Positions 10,701-21,460 of a stretch of DNA of 64,000 bases are shown piece after piece. The first letter of the stretch is position 1. Every line of letters begins with the position of its first letter. The position numbers were made by a program, and so were the translations under genes. Source of the DNA: Azolla caroliniana. Its lineage: Eukaryota; Polypodiophyta. Location of the stretch: NCBI GenBank assembly GCA_043228905.1, contig JBHGNT010000016.1, forward strand, positions 8,494,001 through 8,558,000. The letters are read 5' to 3'. The notes under the pieces were generated by a model that did no database searches, had not been told where the DNA came from, and worked only from the letters and a program-made list of their open reading frames with translations.

Positions 10701-11956
10701 TGGATAGAACCGTCAAGCTTCGCCCTGATTCCAGAAAGGTTTGCGACCCGACGAGGTTTTGACAGATACTTGGAAGCCTTATATACTTGACCATCACCCG
10801 ACCAGATCTTAACTACCTGGTCGGGGTGATTAGTCAATTCATGGCGCGACCAACCGAGGAGCATCTTCAGTGCGCACAAAGCGTACTCTGGTACATTAGT
10901 GGCACTAAGGACCGGGGGCTACTATATCGGATTGATATTGCCGCGCAATAGGTCGGTTACACTAATGTTGATTGGGCTGAAAACGCCAGCGATAGCCGAT
11001 CCACGTCCAGTTTCCTGTTCTCTCTTGGGAGTGCCACGATTACGTGGAGTAGCCAAAAGCAGCCGACAGTTGTGTTGTCGAGCACTGAAGCCGAGTATAG
11101 AGGAGCGGCTGTCGCGACATGCGAAGCCATATAGTTGAATCGGCTACTTAAGGATCTGCAGGTGGAGGTATCCAATCCAACGATAATCTACTACGACAAC
11201 CTCAGTAGCATCCAGCTAGCAAAGAACCCCGTCTTCCACATCTGGACTAAGCACATTGAGGTGCACTACCATTTCGTTCGTGAGTGTGTCCTCTCCGGTG
11301 AAATCGAACTTCAGTATGTTCTGACAGATCGGCAGACCGCCGACATCTTCACCAAGCCTCTTGGTCTTGACAAGTTGTGGCAATTCTCATGTGCGCTTGG
11401 GTTGCATCACCTCGATGTGCCGAACTTGAGGGGGAGAGACGTTCTGAATGACCATAGATGGGGGAGAGAAGTTCCAGAAGACCGCGACGCCGAGTTGGAT
11501 GACGAATTCGATTTCGGATCAGCTAAAGAAGCCGAGGGCGGATCTGTGGAAGGTTCCGAAAGTGGACATAAGGGGAGCAGTCAAAAGAAAGAGCCGAAGC
11601 CAGCCAAGCATGGGGGAGATGAAGCCATCAAGCGTGAGAAGACCGAAGACGAGTTGGAGAGAACCAACTCGGACGAAAGTGAAAACCAATCGGAGGAAGC
11701 CGAGTCGGTTCGGATGATTGATTCGGATACGCTGAATCAACTGAGGGCCAAGCAGAAGAGAAGGAAGCAGAAGAAGTGCTAACACCGTGATGGCAAGGGA
11801 GCTGAGAAGGGCTGCATGAGCACGCAAGCCGACTGGAAGGGTCGAGGCACGCGGAATCGAATAGGTCGAGGAGCGCAAGCAAGGCGTGAAGCAAGAAGGA
11901 ACTGGAGCGTAGATCCGGAAGAGTGGATGGAACCTCAAGTTGAGCTTGAGGGGGAG
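7781..11956 (+). pseudogene. Copia D gag-pol pseudogene with charged C-terminal extension
   Basis: Domains in copia order: gag from KLDRNNYASW (about 7,785); CCHC knuckle CWYCGKKGHKESEC (8,418-8,459); protease YVDSGASNHMTC (8,646-8,681); pre-integrase WHKRIGHVNY (about 9,040); integrase with SEGGKEYF where the second catalytic Asp is replaced by Glu; RT with [22 protein letters not shown] and YVDDLVITG (10,479-10,505); RNaseH with STEAEYRG and YYDNLSSIQLAKN. At about 9,560 the integrase jumps from [10 protein letters not shown] straight into the acidic linker before RT, so the integrase C-terminal region is deleted. Frame breaks include 8,250-8,400, and stops occur near 9,079, 9,473, 10,385 and 10,760. 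After RNaseH a charged tail of about 110 residues rich in Glu, Lys and Ser runs to 11,782. The 5' LTR and primer site are missing; the inverted repeat begins there. Confidence 0.9.
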
Positions 11957-12377
11957 TGTTGAGATACAAGCTCAACATTGGCCGGATCGGCTGTGCAAGC
12001 CGAGAACCGGATCGGTTAGGCCGAACCGGTGCATAAACCGGTGCGCAGACCGATGCGCAACAAGAAGGCGTAGCGGTGCGTAAACCGCGAGGCCGTTGGA
12101 AAGATATTCCGAGTAGGAATATATTTTGGGAGTTAGTGTAGAGCTCACTTATGAGCATTGAAGTACGTGTCAGTACTTCTGTCAGTCTGTATGGACTTGT
12201 ATAAAAGTGCTCACTGAGCACATCCTATGTACAGATTTGAGTATTATTTTGAATTGAGTTTTGTGTGCATTCTCTCTCTGTTTGTCTCTCCCGCGTACTG
12301 TGAATATTCAAGCTCTCCATTAAACCTGCGTTTTTGTGTTTGGTTTTCTATTGCTTCCACACGCTATTCTTTTTACA
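11957..12377 (+). mobile_element. Copia D 3' LTR
   Basis: Begins TGTTGAGATA directly after the polypurine tract CTTGAGGGGGAG (11,945-11,956) and ends TTTTTACA, 421 bp. A second copy of the family LTR lies reversed at 51,764-52,182 (419 bp) and defines the same ends. It contains a TATA-like stretch near 12,201 (GTATAAAAG). It abuts the 3' part of a gypsy-1 LTR at 12,378. Confidence 0.85.
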
Positions 12378-12605
12378 TAAAGGGTTGTTGTCGATTTTGG
12401 ATTTTCTAAATATTGGTTGAATTGATTATACTTGTGTGATCCACGATTTCCTATCTCTCTCTTCCAATCTATTGAAAGTTTGGGTTGATTTCTTGATATT
12501 CTTAATACTAATTATACTAACTCACTATACTTGTGAAATTCACGAGATTCCTACCTTTCCCTTTCATATTCTTATTAGTCTTAAAATTCTCCTCCTGCTA
12601 GTCCA
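12378..12605 (+). mobile_element. Gypsy-1 LTR, 3' part
   Basis: Aligns with the promoter-distal part of the 61,370-62,033 LTR read on the minus strand: the GTTGT-GATT-TTTTCTA block, ACTTGTG-ATTCACGAGATT, and the terminus TAGTCCA followed by the leader. The first two thirds are missing because copia D's LTR replaces them. Confidence 0.75.
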
Positions 12606-13089
12606 AAGCCTAGACGGTTTCCACCCGACTCATGTAATGATCCAACATCGAAAGGCATGACACCAGAAGAACAAATCCCGTAGGTCACCATGGCGCCGAA
12701 CCCACCCTTGGATGCAGAACTAGATTCCCTCAGTGCCACGACGGAAGATATGACTGAAGGACCTAGGCAAGAAATGCCGCACGAAGAGCTGACACGAGAA
12801 GCTACGCACGAGGCAGAAGAGCAGCAAGTAGAACAGGCTCCAACCACCGCACCAGTAGAGGAAGGCCCGCAACAAGAACATGTGCAAGAGGCTGCACTAG
12901 AGACGACAGAACCCAATGGCCTCCCCGCACTAGAACTGACTGACTCTTGTATCTGTTTTCGTGTCGAGTTCACTTACTGTGTTGAGTCATATACGCTATG
13001 TATGTTGTGGCGTAAGGGGTCGGCTCTAACCATGTTCCTAATCTCCACAATCTCCATGATTAAGTTCACACTTACAACCTCAGGGTAGA
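12606..13089 (+). pseudogene. Gypsy-1 leader and gag amino-terminal piece
   Basis: The leader (TTCCACCCGACTCA and the GAAAGGCA-GACAC block) matches the leader after the LTR at 61,370. An ATG at 12,690 opens an acidic, glutamate-rich frame (PHEELTREATHEAEEQQVEQ) of about 90 residues that then loses character. The first ATG in a good context (ACCATGGC) was taken as the start. No domain is recognisable beyond the acidic composition. It is cut at 13,089 by copia A. Confidence 0.55.
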
Positions 13090-13352
13090 TGTTAAACACA
13101 GTGCTCGGCCACAACCGAGGAATAGGATCAACTCACAGAAAACAAGAAATACAAAATGCACGAAGACAATAGAGAGAAGAGTACACAGGATGTTTTACGT
13201 GGAAAACCCTAAATGGGAAAAACCACGGGAGTCCTCAAACTCCAACTATCACTATAAACAGAGATGTACAATGGTGAAGCTACAAGGCAACAACCTTGAG
13301 CTCACTGTCTTCGCCACAGGCGGCGGTAATACACAGAGGCAACGACCTCTTC

Positions 13353-13447
<95 letters not shown>

Positions 13448-13649
13448 CTGCTCACTTAGCTTCCTCTAAGTGGAAAAACAAAAAAAATAAGTAACAGATG
13501 CAAAACTGTTTGCCCTAAGTCATATTTATACACATATGACTTTCGGGCTATTTACAAATATGGCCTCAAGGGCCCTTGGCAAACATATTCGCAAATATGT
13601 CCCCGCATCCGGATCTCTCTCCGGGTACATTCGTCATCCGGCTCCGTAG
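13090..13649 (-). mobile_element. Copia A 3' LTR, first part deleted
   Basis: Matches the 5' LTR from TGTTAAAC as far as the CATCCGGCTCCGTAG block, about 560 of 696 bp once repeat-length differences are allowed for. The remaining 55-bp repeats, the LTR start and the polypurine tract are missing. The coding frame of the polyprotein runs straight into the LTR at 13,649. Confidence 0.9.
13353..13445 (+). repeat. (TC)n microsatellite, expanded in the 3' LTR
   Basis: About 93 bp of uninterrupted TC. The same site in the 5' LTR (23,547-23,572) has about 26 bp. Both LTRs came from one template at insertion, so the difference arose afterwards. Confidence 0.95.
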
Positions 13650-16239
13650 AGAGATGGGATGTCTCTCCAATCCGATCCTCTTCCGGCATGCTTCCAGCTT
13701 GTCGGGTGTGAGCACCTTGGTCAGCATATCCGACCCGTTCTCGTCCGTGTGGATCTTTGTCAGCACGAACTCCTTGTCTTCTATCCTTTCCCGGATCCAG
13801 TGATATCTTCGCTGGATGTGCTTCGTCCGGGAGTGATAGGCCGCGTTCTTCGCAAGGTGGATGGCACTCTGACTGTCGCAGTAGAGTCGGTACTCCTCCT
13901 GCCGGATACCGAGCTCTCTAATGAAGTCCTTCATCCATATTATTTCCTTGCCGGCTTCAACAACCGCCATGTACTCCGCCTCCGTGGTTGACAACGCAAC
14001 CGTCTTCTGCAGCCTCGACTGCCACGAAACAGCTCCCCCTGCATACGTCATCACATACCCTGATGTGGACCGGCTGGTATCTGCATCAGCCGACATATCC
14101 GAATCGGTAAACCCGTCGAGTTCGGGCTTACCGGAGCCGAATCGGAGGCACACGTTTGCCGTGCCCTTCAGGTATCGGAGTATCCACTTGGCCGCGTTCC
14201 AGTGCTCTTTGCCGGGATTGCTCATGTACCGGCTCACCACTCCAACTGCATATCCTATGTCCGGTCTTGTACACACCATTGCGTACATCAAGCTTCCGAT
14301 GGCAGAGGCATATGGTACTTTCATCATGTCCTCCTTCTCAGCCTTTGTCTTGGGGCTTTGCTTGCTGGACAACTTGCAGTTTGCCGGGAGGGTTGACCCG
14401 ACCGGTCTTGCTTCCGACATGTTGAACCGGTGAAGCACCTTTGTCACGTACTTCTCCTGTGACATCCACAACTGCTTCTTCTTCCGGTCCCGGATGATGT
14501 GCATCCCTAGTATTTGCCTCGCCGGACCCAGGTCCTTCATTGAGAAGGTTCGGTGAAGCGCTTTCTTCAGCATCCGTATCTTGACCTGGTCCCGTCCGAC
14601 GATCAACATGTCATCCACGTACAGGAGGAGTATTAGAGAGTCTCCTCCTTTGAACTTCTTCACAAACACGCAGTGATCGGACTGCGTTTTGTGGTACCCT
14701 TCGTCGGTCATGAAGGAGTCGAACTTCCGGTACCACTGCCGGGGAGCTTGCTTCAGTCCGTAAAGGCTCTTCTTCAACCGGCATACCAGGTGCTCCTTCC
14801 CTTTCTTCTCGAATCCTTCCGGTTGCTGCATGTAGATCTCTTCTTCAAGGTCACCGTGAAGGAATGCCGTCTTCACGTCCATCTGTTCTACCTCGAGGTC
14901 CATGCTTGCCGCTATGCTCAGCACCGTCCGGATGGAGGTCATCTTCACTACCGGGGCAAATATCTCGTCGAAGTCGACGCCCTTCTTCTGCTGGAACCCC
15001 TTCACCACGATCTTGGCTTTGTATCTCGGGGGGTTTCCGGCATCTCCCGGTTTCAGCTTGAACACCCACTTGTTTCGAAGTGCCCGCTTTCCTTTCGGCA
15101 ACTCCACAAGTTCATATGTGTGGTTCTCATGCAGGGAATCCATCTCCTCCTGCATGGCACTTAACCACCTACGGCTATGGGTGTCAAGCTTTGCTTCTTC
15201 AAAACTCTCCGGCTCCCCCTCGTCGGTTAGCAGCACGTGCTCTGGTTCCGGAAAGCTCCGGGGGGCCCTTCTCTCTCTTAGAGGATATCTCCGTTCCGGA
15301 GCTTCGGTAACCGGCTCCTCCGTTTCCTCTTCATCCGAATCCATTCCGGGATCGGGGCCGGTTCCGGTATCAGTTTCATCTTCCTCGGCCGGTTCTGTTT
15401 CTTCACCGTCTTCGGCCGGATCCTCGAGTGCTAACCGATCCCTTGCCGGTCGGGACTGCTCCTCGTAGAGTTGATCCTCACCGGTCGACTTGGAGCTCTT
15501 CATCTTCTTCTCCGACTCCCAGTCGGCGAGTGTCTTGTCCTCCATGAAGATGATATCACGACTCCGGAATATCTTTTTGTCGACCGGGTCCCATACTCGG
15601 TAGCCGAACTCGTCATCGCCGTAGCCGAGGAATATGCATGGCCGGGTCTTTGGATCTAGCTTTGCTCTCCGGTCCTTTGCCACATGCACATATGCGAGGC
15701 ACCCGAACACCTTCAGATGCCGGTAGGATACTTCCCTTCCGGTCCACACTCTCTGCGGCGTGTCTCCGTCCAAAGGTACTGAGGATGATCTGTTTATCAC
15801 GTATGTCGCCGTCGACATTGCCTCAGCCCAAAACCCCTTGGGTAATTTTGCATGCGCCAGCATACTCCGGACCCTCTCCATTATGGTCCGGTTCATCCTC
15901 TCGGCCAGCCCGTTCAGTTCCGGCGTCTTTGGCACAGTAAACTCGAGCAGGATTCCCATCGAACGGCAATACTCCTCAAATTGCCCTCGGTATTCTCCTC
16001 CGTTATCCGCTCGTAGTGCTTTCAGCTTCTTGCTGGATTCTCTTTCCACTCTCGCGTGGAGTTCTTTGAAGACGGACAATACTTGGTCCTTTGTCTTCAA
16101 CGGTGCCGTCCACAGCTTCCGGCTATGGTCATCTATGAATGTTACGAAGTACTGGGCTCCGCCATGTGACTTCGTTTCTACCTGACACACATCAGTGTGT
16201 ACCAACTCCAATGGTACACTACGTCTCATCGATGGTCTT
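13566..16239 (-). pseudogene. Copia A pol, carboxy part: integrase, RT, RNaseH
   Basis: The frame enters from copia B's LTR at 16,239 and is then native copia. Integrase has VHTDVC, RADNGGEY and LNGLAERMNR, the D, D and E residues. An acidic linker carries RYPLRERRAPRSF. RT has ARYKAKIVVKG-like, QMDVKTAFLHGDLEEEIYM and YVDDMLIVG (about 14,600-14,625). RNaseH has DSDMSADADTSRSTSGY, STTEAEYMA and YCDSQSAIHLAKN. All are in frame with no internal stop. The C-terminus after ERHPIS is read from LTR sequence because of the 3' deletion, ending at 13,566. The domain content was intact until the copia B insertion separated it from gag-protease at 21,769. Confidence 0.93.
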
Positions 16240-16547
16240 TGTTGGAGAGACAAGGCCGTGTCGATGCGGAAGATCAAATAGCATTCGATTCGAGTTGAGT
16301 ACCTGCGTATGACAGTCTTTGCAAGATCGTGCACAGAGAGAGAGAGAGAGAGAGAGAGGGCGCAAAAGACTCTTTCTATTCCATAGAAAACAATAATACA
16401 ACCAACCTTACAAAAAGGTTACTAGGTCACTTTATGTAGTGACCGACTTAGGGCAACTACCATTTATGCTAATTACACAAATGGCCCAAACTTGAGCTAT
16501 ACAAAAGGGATAGTGTGAATACGTCCATTATACACTTGTATTCGACA
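16240..16547 (-). mobile_element. Copia B 3' LTR
   Basis: 308 bp, TG...CA ends, (AG)n run in the middle, nearly identical to the 5' LTR at 21,461. Confidence 0.95.
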
Positions 16548-16560
16548 CTCCCCCGTAATG
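16548..16560 (-). promoter_or_regulatory. Copia B polypurine tract
   Basis: On the minus strand CATTACGGGGGAG ends exactly at the 3' LTR start. Confidence 0.85.
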
Positions 16561-16741
16561 GGCGTATACATGGGTTATCTAAGATTACAGGTATAAACCT
16601 AGGTTCTCGGACATATCAGTTTTTGTTCGAGTCGGCAGGGTCCGAAGGCAGAAGACCGAACTGGTTGGGTCGGAAGAGTTGAAGCCGATCATTAGGGAAC
16701 TGATGTCGGTTGTCCGAAACCATCCTGCGCTGTGTCCGGCT
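16561..16741 (-). other. Copia B 3' untranslated stretch
   Basis: About 180 bp between the stop codon and the polypurine tract. No frame or repeat is seen. Confidence 0.6.
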
Positions 16742-19700
16742 CTAACCGGACTGGTTTGTCGTTACGCCCATCTGATGCCGAAGGGACCGAAAGCGGTCTG
16801 CCGAAAGACACTTGGTCATTCCATCTGCGACATTGTCGGTTGTGGATATTTTCTCTAGACCGATTTTCCCTGAAATGACGCAGTCCCGAACGAAGTGATA
16901 TCGAACGTCGATATGTTTGGAGGCGTTGTGGTGAACCGGATTTCTCGACAAGGCAACAGCACCTTGACTGTCGCTATAGACAACTGGAGCCGAGTCATGG
17001 TCGACTTGTCGAAACGTGTGCGCCAGCCGGCCGAGCCACAAAGCTTCTTTTGCAGCGTCGGACGCAGCTACATATTCTGCTTCGGTCGTTGAGGTCGCTG
17101 TGCACTCCTGAAGTTTCGACTTCCACGAAATTGCTCCATTGCCGAATTTGAAGCAGTATCCAGTTGTTGATTTCCGACTGTCTATACAGCCGGCGAAGTC
17201 CGAGTCGGTGTAACCGACTACGCCTGAGGTTGAGTTCGGACCGAAAAGAATGCCGTGATCTTTTGTGCCAGCCAGATATTTGAACACATGCTTGACTGCG
17301 TTCCAATGCGATCGGCCAGGATTGTGCATAAATCTGCTAACGACTCCTACGGCATGAGAGATATCAGGCCGTGTCACGACCATCAGGTACATAAGGGAGC
17401 CGACTGCCGGTGCATACGGTACCGACTTCATATCTTCCCCCTCCGGACCGGATGTCGGGCAGTCTCGCTGAGAGAGCCGAAGATTCATGGGGAGCGGGGT
17501 TGAAGCAGATTTGGCTGATTGCATGTTGAAGCGTTCCAAGACACGTCCGATATAGTCGGTCTGAGACAAAAAAAGATGTCGTTTATCGCGATGCCGACTA
17601 ATCTTCATGCCAAGTATGTGTCGTGCCGGACCGAGGTCCTTCATGGCAAACTTCAACCGCAGTTGCCGAATGAGATCGGCAAGTTCGCCCGCGTGGCGTC
17701 CAGAAATTAGCATGTCGTCCACGTAAATGATGAGGAAGATGGGTGATCCATCTTGAGTTGTGTTGGTAAAAAGACAATGGTCCTCATCGCTTTTTGAGAA
17801 GCCGATCGATTGGATGAAGTCGTCGAACTTCTTGTACCATTGTCGCGGTGCCTGTTTGAGGCCGTATAGACTCTTCCTGAGTCGGCAGACTAGATGTTCT
17901 TGGCCAGTTGCCACGAAGCCTTTTGGCTGCTCCATATAAATTTCCTCTTCAAGATCACCATGGAGGAAGGCTGTTTTGACATCTAGCTGAATCAGCTCCA
18001 AGTTGTCGGCTGCCACTACGCCGAGTAGAAAACGAAGGGTTGTCATTTTTACCACTGGTGAAAAAATCTCGTCGAAGTCGACGCCATATTCTTGTCGGAA
18101 GCCCTTCGCAACTAATCTGGCCTTGTACTTTGGGGTGGTCGAATCAGACGTCTCTTTTAGTCGATAGACCCACTTGCAAGGAAGAGCACGTCGATTCTTA
18201 GGTAATTCGACCAGATCCCAAGTCTTGTTTGTCCGAATGGAGTGCATTTCCGACTCCATCGCCAGATGCCAGGTGGCTGAATCGACAGATGTCGATGCTT
18301 CTTCGTAAGACGTCGGTTCGCCGGCGTCGATGAAGAAAATTCCAGGAGAATACCTCTCCGGAGGTTGCGACAGTCTTTCGGATCGTCGAGGTATGATTGG
18401 ACTGGTCGTATCGGGTATCGAGGTCGGATGGTCCGAAAGCGAATTATTCTGTTGTGCCGAGTCAGAGTTGTCCGAGTCGGTAGTGGAAGGTTCAGCTACC
18501 CGTGAAGCTGACCGTGTGTTAAGAGCGGGGCCTTCTTGAAGGGTCGGCACATCGGAAAATGTTACCCTTCGGACTTCAATCGGTGTTTTGACTGATGGAT
18601 TCATAGCCGACTCGTTGAACACAACGTCCGAACTTCGAACGATTTGTCTGCGTTCGGGGTCCCAGAGTCGGTATCCCATTTCGCCGTCTGATCCATATCC
18701 AAGGAAAATGCATTTCCTGGACCGAGGTGCAAGTTTTCGGCGATCATCTTTCGGAATAAGGGCGTACGCCTCGCATCCGAAGATCCTCAGCTTGTCGTAA
18801 TTCGGCTTACTGCCGATCCATAGTTCTTGAGGAATTTGAAGTCCTAGAGGTCTGCTTGGCGACATATTGATTATGTGTACTGCCGTGAGTAGAGCCTCTG
18901 CCCAGAAGCCATCCGACAGTCCGGAGTGTTGGAGCATGGAAACTATCCGTTCTTGGATTGTCCGATTCATGCGTTCTGCAATCCCGTTTTGCTCCGGACT
19001 GTGTGGTGCCGTAAATTCACGTCGGATGCCGCGTTGTCGGCAGAATTTGACGAATTCTTCTGATTTGAACTCTCCCCCATTGTCGGTCCGAAAGCATTTC
19101 AGTTTTCGGTCGGTTTGATTTTCTACCATAGCGAGCCAATCGGAGAAGACCGAGAAGACGCGATCTTTGGTGCGAATTGGATAAGCCCACACCTTTCGAG
19201 TCGAATCGTCAATAAAACTGACGAAGTAAGAGGCACCACCGAGAGACTGATGCGGCATTGGGCCACAGACGTCCGAGTGGACTAAATCGAGAGGTCTCGT
19301 TTCTCTTGGTGCTGATGTCGGGTGTGATGCGGCTGCTTGTTTGCCATACTGGCAATGTTCGCAGAATTGATGGTCCGAGAAGGAGAGTTTAGGGATGTAT
19401 CCGGCTCTAGATAGGTGCGTAATGCCGGCCTTGCTGAGGTGTCCTAATCTTCTGTGCCATAGTGATGACACAGGAATATCCACCAAAAACAGGTTACCCT
19501 CTCTGAGCGTAACATGTAACGGATACAGTGAGTGTATCTTGGGTCCTCTAGCAAGCAGGAGGTTCCCCCTGTGGAGTGTCCACCCTCCCGAAGAAAAACC
19601 GGCACGAATGCCGTCTTCATCTAGTTGTCCGACTGAGATCAATGGCCTTGAGAGTTCGGGTACATGTCGAACATTGTGAAGTACAAGTGTAGAGCCACCT

Positions 19701-20773
19701 GCAAGGTTGAGCTCTACTGTGCCGATTCCAATGATGTCACAGTGTTGCGAGTTGCCGACTCGAACTGAGTCGGAGTGACGGATCGTATATTGCCGAAATT
19801 GGGATCGATGAGGAGTCACGTGAAATGACGCGCCCGAATCTAAGAGCCATGTGCTCGATTCTTCAGTCGTGAGCAGAACTTCTGATCCGACTGGATTTTC
19901 GATTGATAGTATATTCGGGTCGTTTGGTAGCACATCAGCTGAGAAGCTGATGTAATTGATCTCCTCATGCCGGCCACTCTTCTTATCTGATTTCTGAGAC
20001 TTGTCGTTCTTGTTCTTGAGTGCGCGGCAGTCGGCTTTGATGTGTCCGGGTTTCTTGCAGTAGTTGCAGATTCGATTATCCCGTGACTGGCTCCGTCTTC
20101 GCTGATTGTTCGGCTGCCGTGAGGAATCTCTTCCTCGTATGTTCGATCGGTCTGTCGAACCTTGTACTACATAGGCGTCGTCTGTTGAGTCTTTGGCGAA
20201 AGACTTTCTCCGAGCTGCTTCGGTCAGAATTGCGCTCGTGACTTCGGAGTATTTAACAGCCGTGGTTGACGCGTTGCACACGGTTGTGACGAAAGTTTCC
20301 CATGATGAGGGAAGGTTGCTCATGAGTATCATTGCTCTGAGTTCATCCTCGATTGCCGTCCCCTGAGATGAGATTTGGGAGCTTATGCTTTCGTACTCAT
20401 TGAGATGTGGTTGAACCGAATCTGATTCTTTCATCCTCAAGTTGTAGAGGCGCCGGATCAGGAACATCTTCGTTGCAGCGACCTTCTTTTCGTAGGTGTC
20501 CGACAGTGTTTTCCACAGTTCGAATGCTGTCGAACACGATTGCACCGTAAAGTATACCGATTCCGATAGGTGCATCCGAATCGTGGCGCGGACGATTCTG
20601 TCCAGCTTCTGCCACTCGATTGGTTTGTATCCTTCTGGAGGTTCTTCATTTTCGATGGGATCGATTTGCCCCTTGACTATGAGATAGTCCTGCATTTGCT
20701 CCTTCCAGAAGTTGAAGTTCGATCCATCGAACTTTCGTAGACTCATTTCTGACGAGCCGGATGTTGATGCCAT
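16742..20773 (-). CDS. Copia B gag-pol polyprotein (intact)
   Basis: One uninterrupted frame of 1,343 residues, the usual size for Ty1/copia. The ATG at 20,773 follows a TTG at 20,776 that I do not take as the start. Domains with approximate residues: gag 10-200 (KFDGSNFNFWKEQMQDYL, then NLPSSWETF); CCHC knuckle CNYCKKPGHIKADC near 237-250, which binds the RNA; aspartic protease LLDSGASFHVT near 310, which cleaves the polyprotein; pre-integrase LWHRRLGHLSKAG near 440; integrase D, D, E in HSDVCGP, RTDNGGEF and PEQNGIAERMNR; RT with QLDVKTAFLHGDLEEEIYM and catalytic YVDDMLISG near 1,017; RNaseH with GYTDSDFAG, TTEAEYVAA and YSDSQGAVALS. All catalytic residues I can check are present. It acts in cytoplasmic virus-like particles and then inserts cDNA in the nucleus. 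Confidence 0.96.
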   Translation of the reverse strand: MASTSGSSEMSLRKFDGSNFNFWKEQMQDYLIVKGQIDPIENEEPPEGYKPIEWQKLDRIVRATIRMHLSESVYFTVQSCSTAFELWKTLSDTYEKKVAATKMFLIRRLYNLRMKESDSVQPHLNEYESISSQISSQGTAIEDELRAMILMSNLPSSWETFVTTVCNASTTAVKYSEVTSAILTEAARRKSFAKDSTDDAYVVQGSTDRSNIRGRDSSRQPNNQRRRSQSRDNRICNYCKKPGHIKADCRALKNKNDKSQKSDKKSGRHEEINYISFSADVLPNDPNILSIENPVGSEVLLTTEESSTWLLDSGASFHVTPHRSQFRQYTIRHSDSVRVGNSQHCDIIGIGTVELNLAGGSTLVLHNVRHVPELSRPLISVGQLDEDGIRAGFSSGGWTLHRGNLLLARGPKIHSLYPLHVTLREGNLFLVDIPVSSLWHRRLGHLSKAGITHLSRAGYIPKLSFSDHQFCEHCQYGKQAAASHPTSAPRETRPLDLVHSDVCGPMPHQSLGGASYFVSFIDDSTRKVWAYPIRTKDRVFSVFSDWLAMVENQTDRKLKCFRTDNGGEFKSEEFVKFCRQRGIRREFTAPHSPEQNGIAERMNRTIQERIVSMLQHSGLSDGFWAEALLTAVHIINMSPSRPLGLQIPQELWIGSKPNYDKLRIFGCEAYALIPKDDRRKLAPRSRKCIFLGYGSDGEMGYRLWDPERRQIVRSSDVVFNESAMNPSVKTPIEVRRVTFSDVPTLQEGPALNTRSASRVAEPSTTDSDNSDSAQQNNSLSDHPTSIPDTTSPIIPRRSERLSQPPERYSPGIFFIDAGEPTSYEEASTSVDSATWHLAMESEMHSIRTNKTWDLVELPKNRRALPCKWVYRLKETSDSTTPKYKARLVAKGFRQEYGVDFDEIFSPVVKMTTLRFLLGVVAADNLELIQLDVKTAFLHGDLEEEIYMEQPKGFVATGQEHLVCRLRKSLYGLKQAPRQWYKKFDDFIQSIGFSKSDEDHCLFTNTTQDGSPIFLIIYVDDMLISGRHAGELADLIRQLRLKFAMKDLGPARHILGMKISRHRDKRHLFLSQTDYIGRVLERFNMQSAKSASTPLPMNLRLSQRDCPTSGPEGEDMKSVPYAPAVGSLMYLMVVTRPDISHAVGVVSRFMHNPGRSHWNAVKHVFKYLAGTKDHGILFGPNSTSGVVGYTDSDFAGCIDSRKSTTGYCFKFGNGAISWKSKLQECTATSTTEAEYVAASDAAKEALWLGRLAHTFRQVDHDSAPVVYSDSQGAVALSRNPVHHNASKHIDVRYHFVRDCVISGKIGLEKISTTDNVADGMTKCLSADRFRSLRHQMGVTTNQSG

Positions 20774-21446
20774 CAAATTTGGTTTCGGTTGACGAAGCTC
20801 GGTTCGGTGTTGACTACGAACCTTGTTGGAGTGCAGCCGGTTGGCTCACCCGATATCGTTCTAGTCGGATTTGAACCCGAGTCGGTTCGGCTTCGGATAT
20901 ATGTATTGTTGAACTTGCTCGAATTGACTCCTGTAACTTGAGGGACAGAACCGACTGGTCTTCCCGAATGTTGCCGAGTCGGAGTGAGCCCGGTTCGCTT
21001 CCGAATATATATGCCAAATACCGATTATTGAAACCGATTGTCTGGACCGATTCTGCTTCGGGTGACTGCAGCGACGAGAGAGACGGATCCAACTGATCCT
21101 CCCGAATGTCGATCAGTCGGATGAAGCACGAATTGGGGTTGTTGTCTTGAGACCGATCTGCACCGAGTGGTTACAATGAGCGGCGAGCAGCGTTTGATGA
21201 CCTCTTCGGATGCCGTTTAACCGAGTGGAGCACGATCGTGTCAATGTTGCACAAGGGGATTTCACCTCGAGCGGTTACGATCACAAGGAACAGAGTACAA
21301 CCTGCTGGCTTACTCCAAGCAAAGATGATCTAACACGATGAGATGCAAGCCTCGTTTTTCTTCTTCTTCTCCCTTCTTCGAATGACGCAAGAAACCGAAC
21401 GCTGTGCAGGCTGAGACGACAGCCGACAGCGGGTTGAGGAACCTTC
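20774..21446 (-). other. Copia B 5' leader
   Basis: 670 bp between primer site and gag start, without a long frame. It would hold packaging and translation signals; none is recognisable by eye. Confidence 0.7.
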
Positions 21447-21458
21447 GCTCTGATACCA
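21447..21458 (-). promoter_or_regulatory. Copia B primer-binding site
   Basis: Minus strand TGGTATCAGAGC, complementary to the 3' region of plant initiator tRNA-Met, 2 bp from the LTR end. It primes minus-strand cDNA. Confidence 0.95.
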
Positions 21459-21460
21459 AA

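Noticed and set aside
5532-12382. TAAAG at 5,532-5,536 and 12,378-12,382 as a target duplication for copia D
   Set aside because: The sequence after 5,536 is not an LTR start and the two flanks fall at different positions of the gypsy-1 LTR, so the match is probably chance.
12957-13089. Continuation of the gag frame with TYCVESYTLCM-type residues as a real domain
   Set aside because: Composition changes abruptly after about 12,940 and no similarity to the other gypsy-1 copy was seen.
13252-13459. Arg-Glu or Ser-Leu repeat proteins across the TC microsatellite
   Set aside because: They are translations of the simple repeat in the copia A LTR.
14673-15468. Plus-strand open frames opposite copia A pol
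   Set aside because: Mirror frames of a real coding region on the minus strand with matching codon boundaries; no domains.
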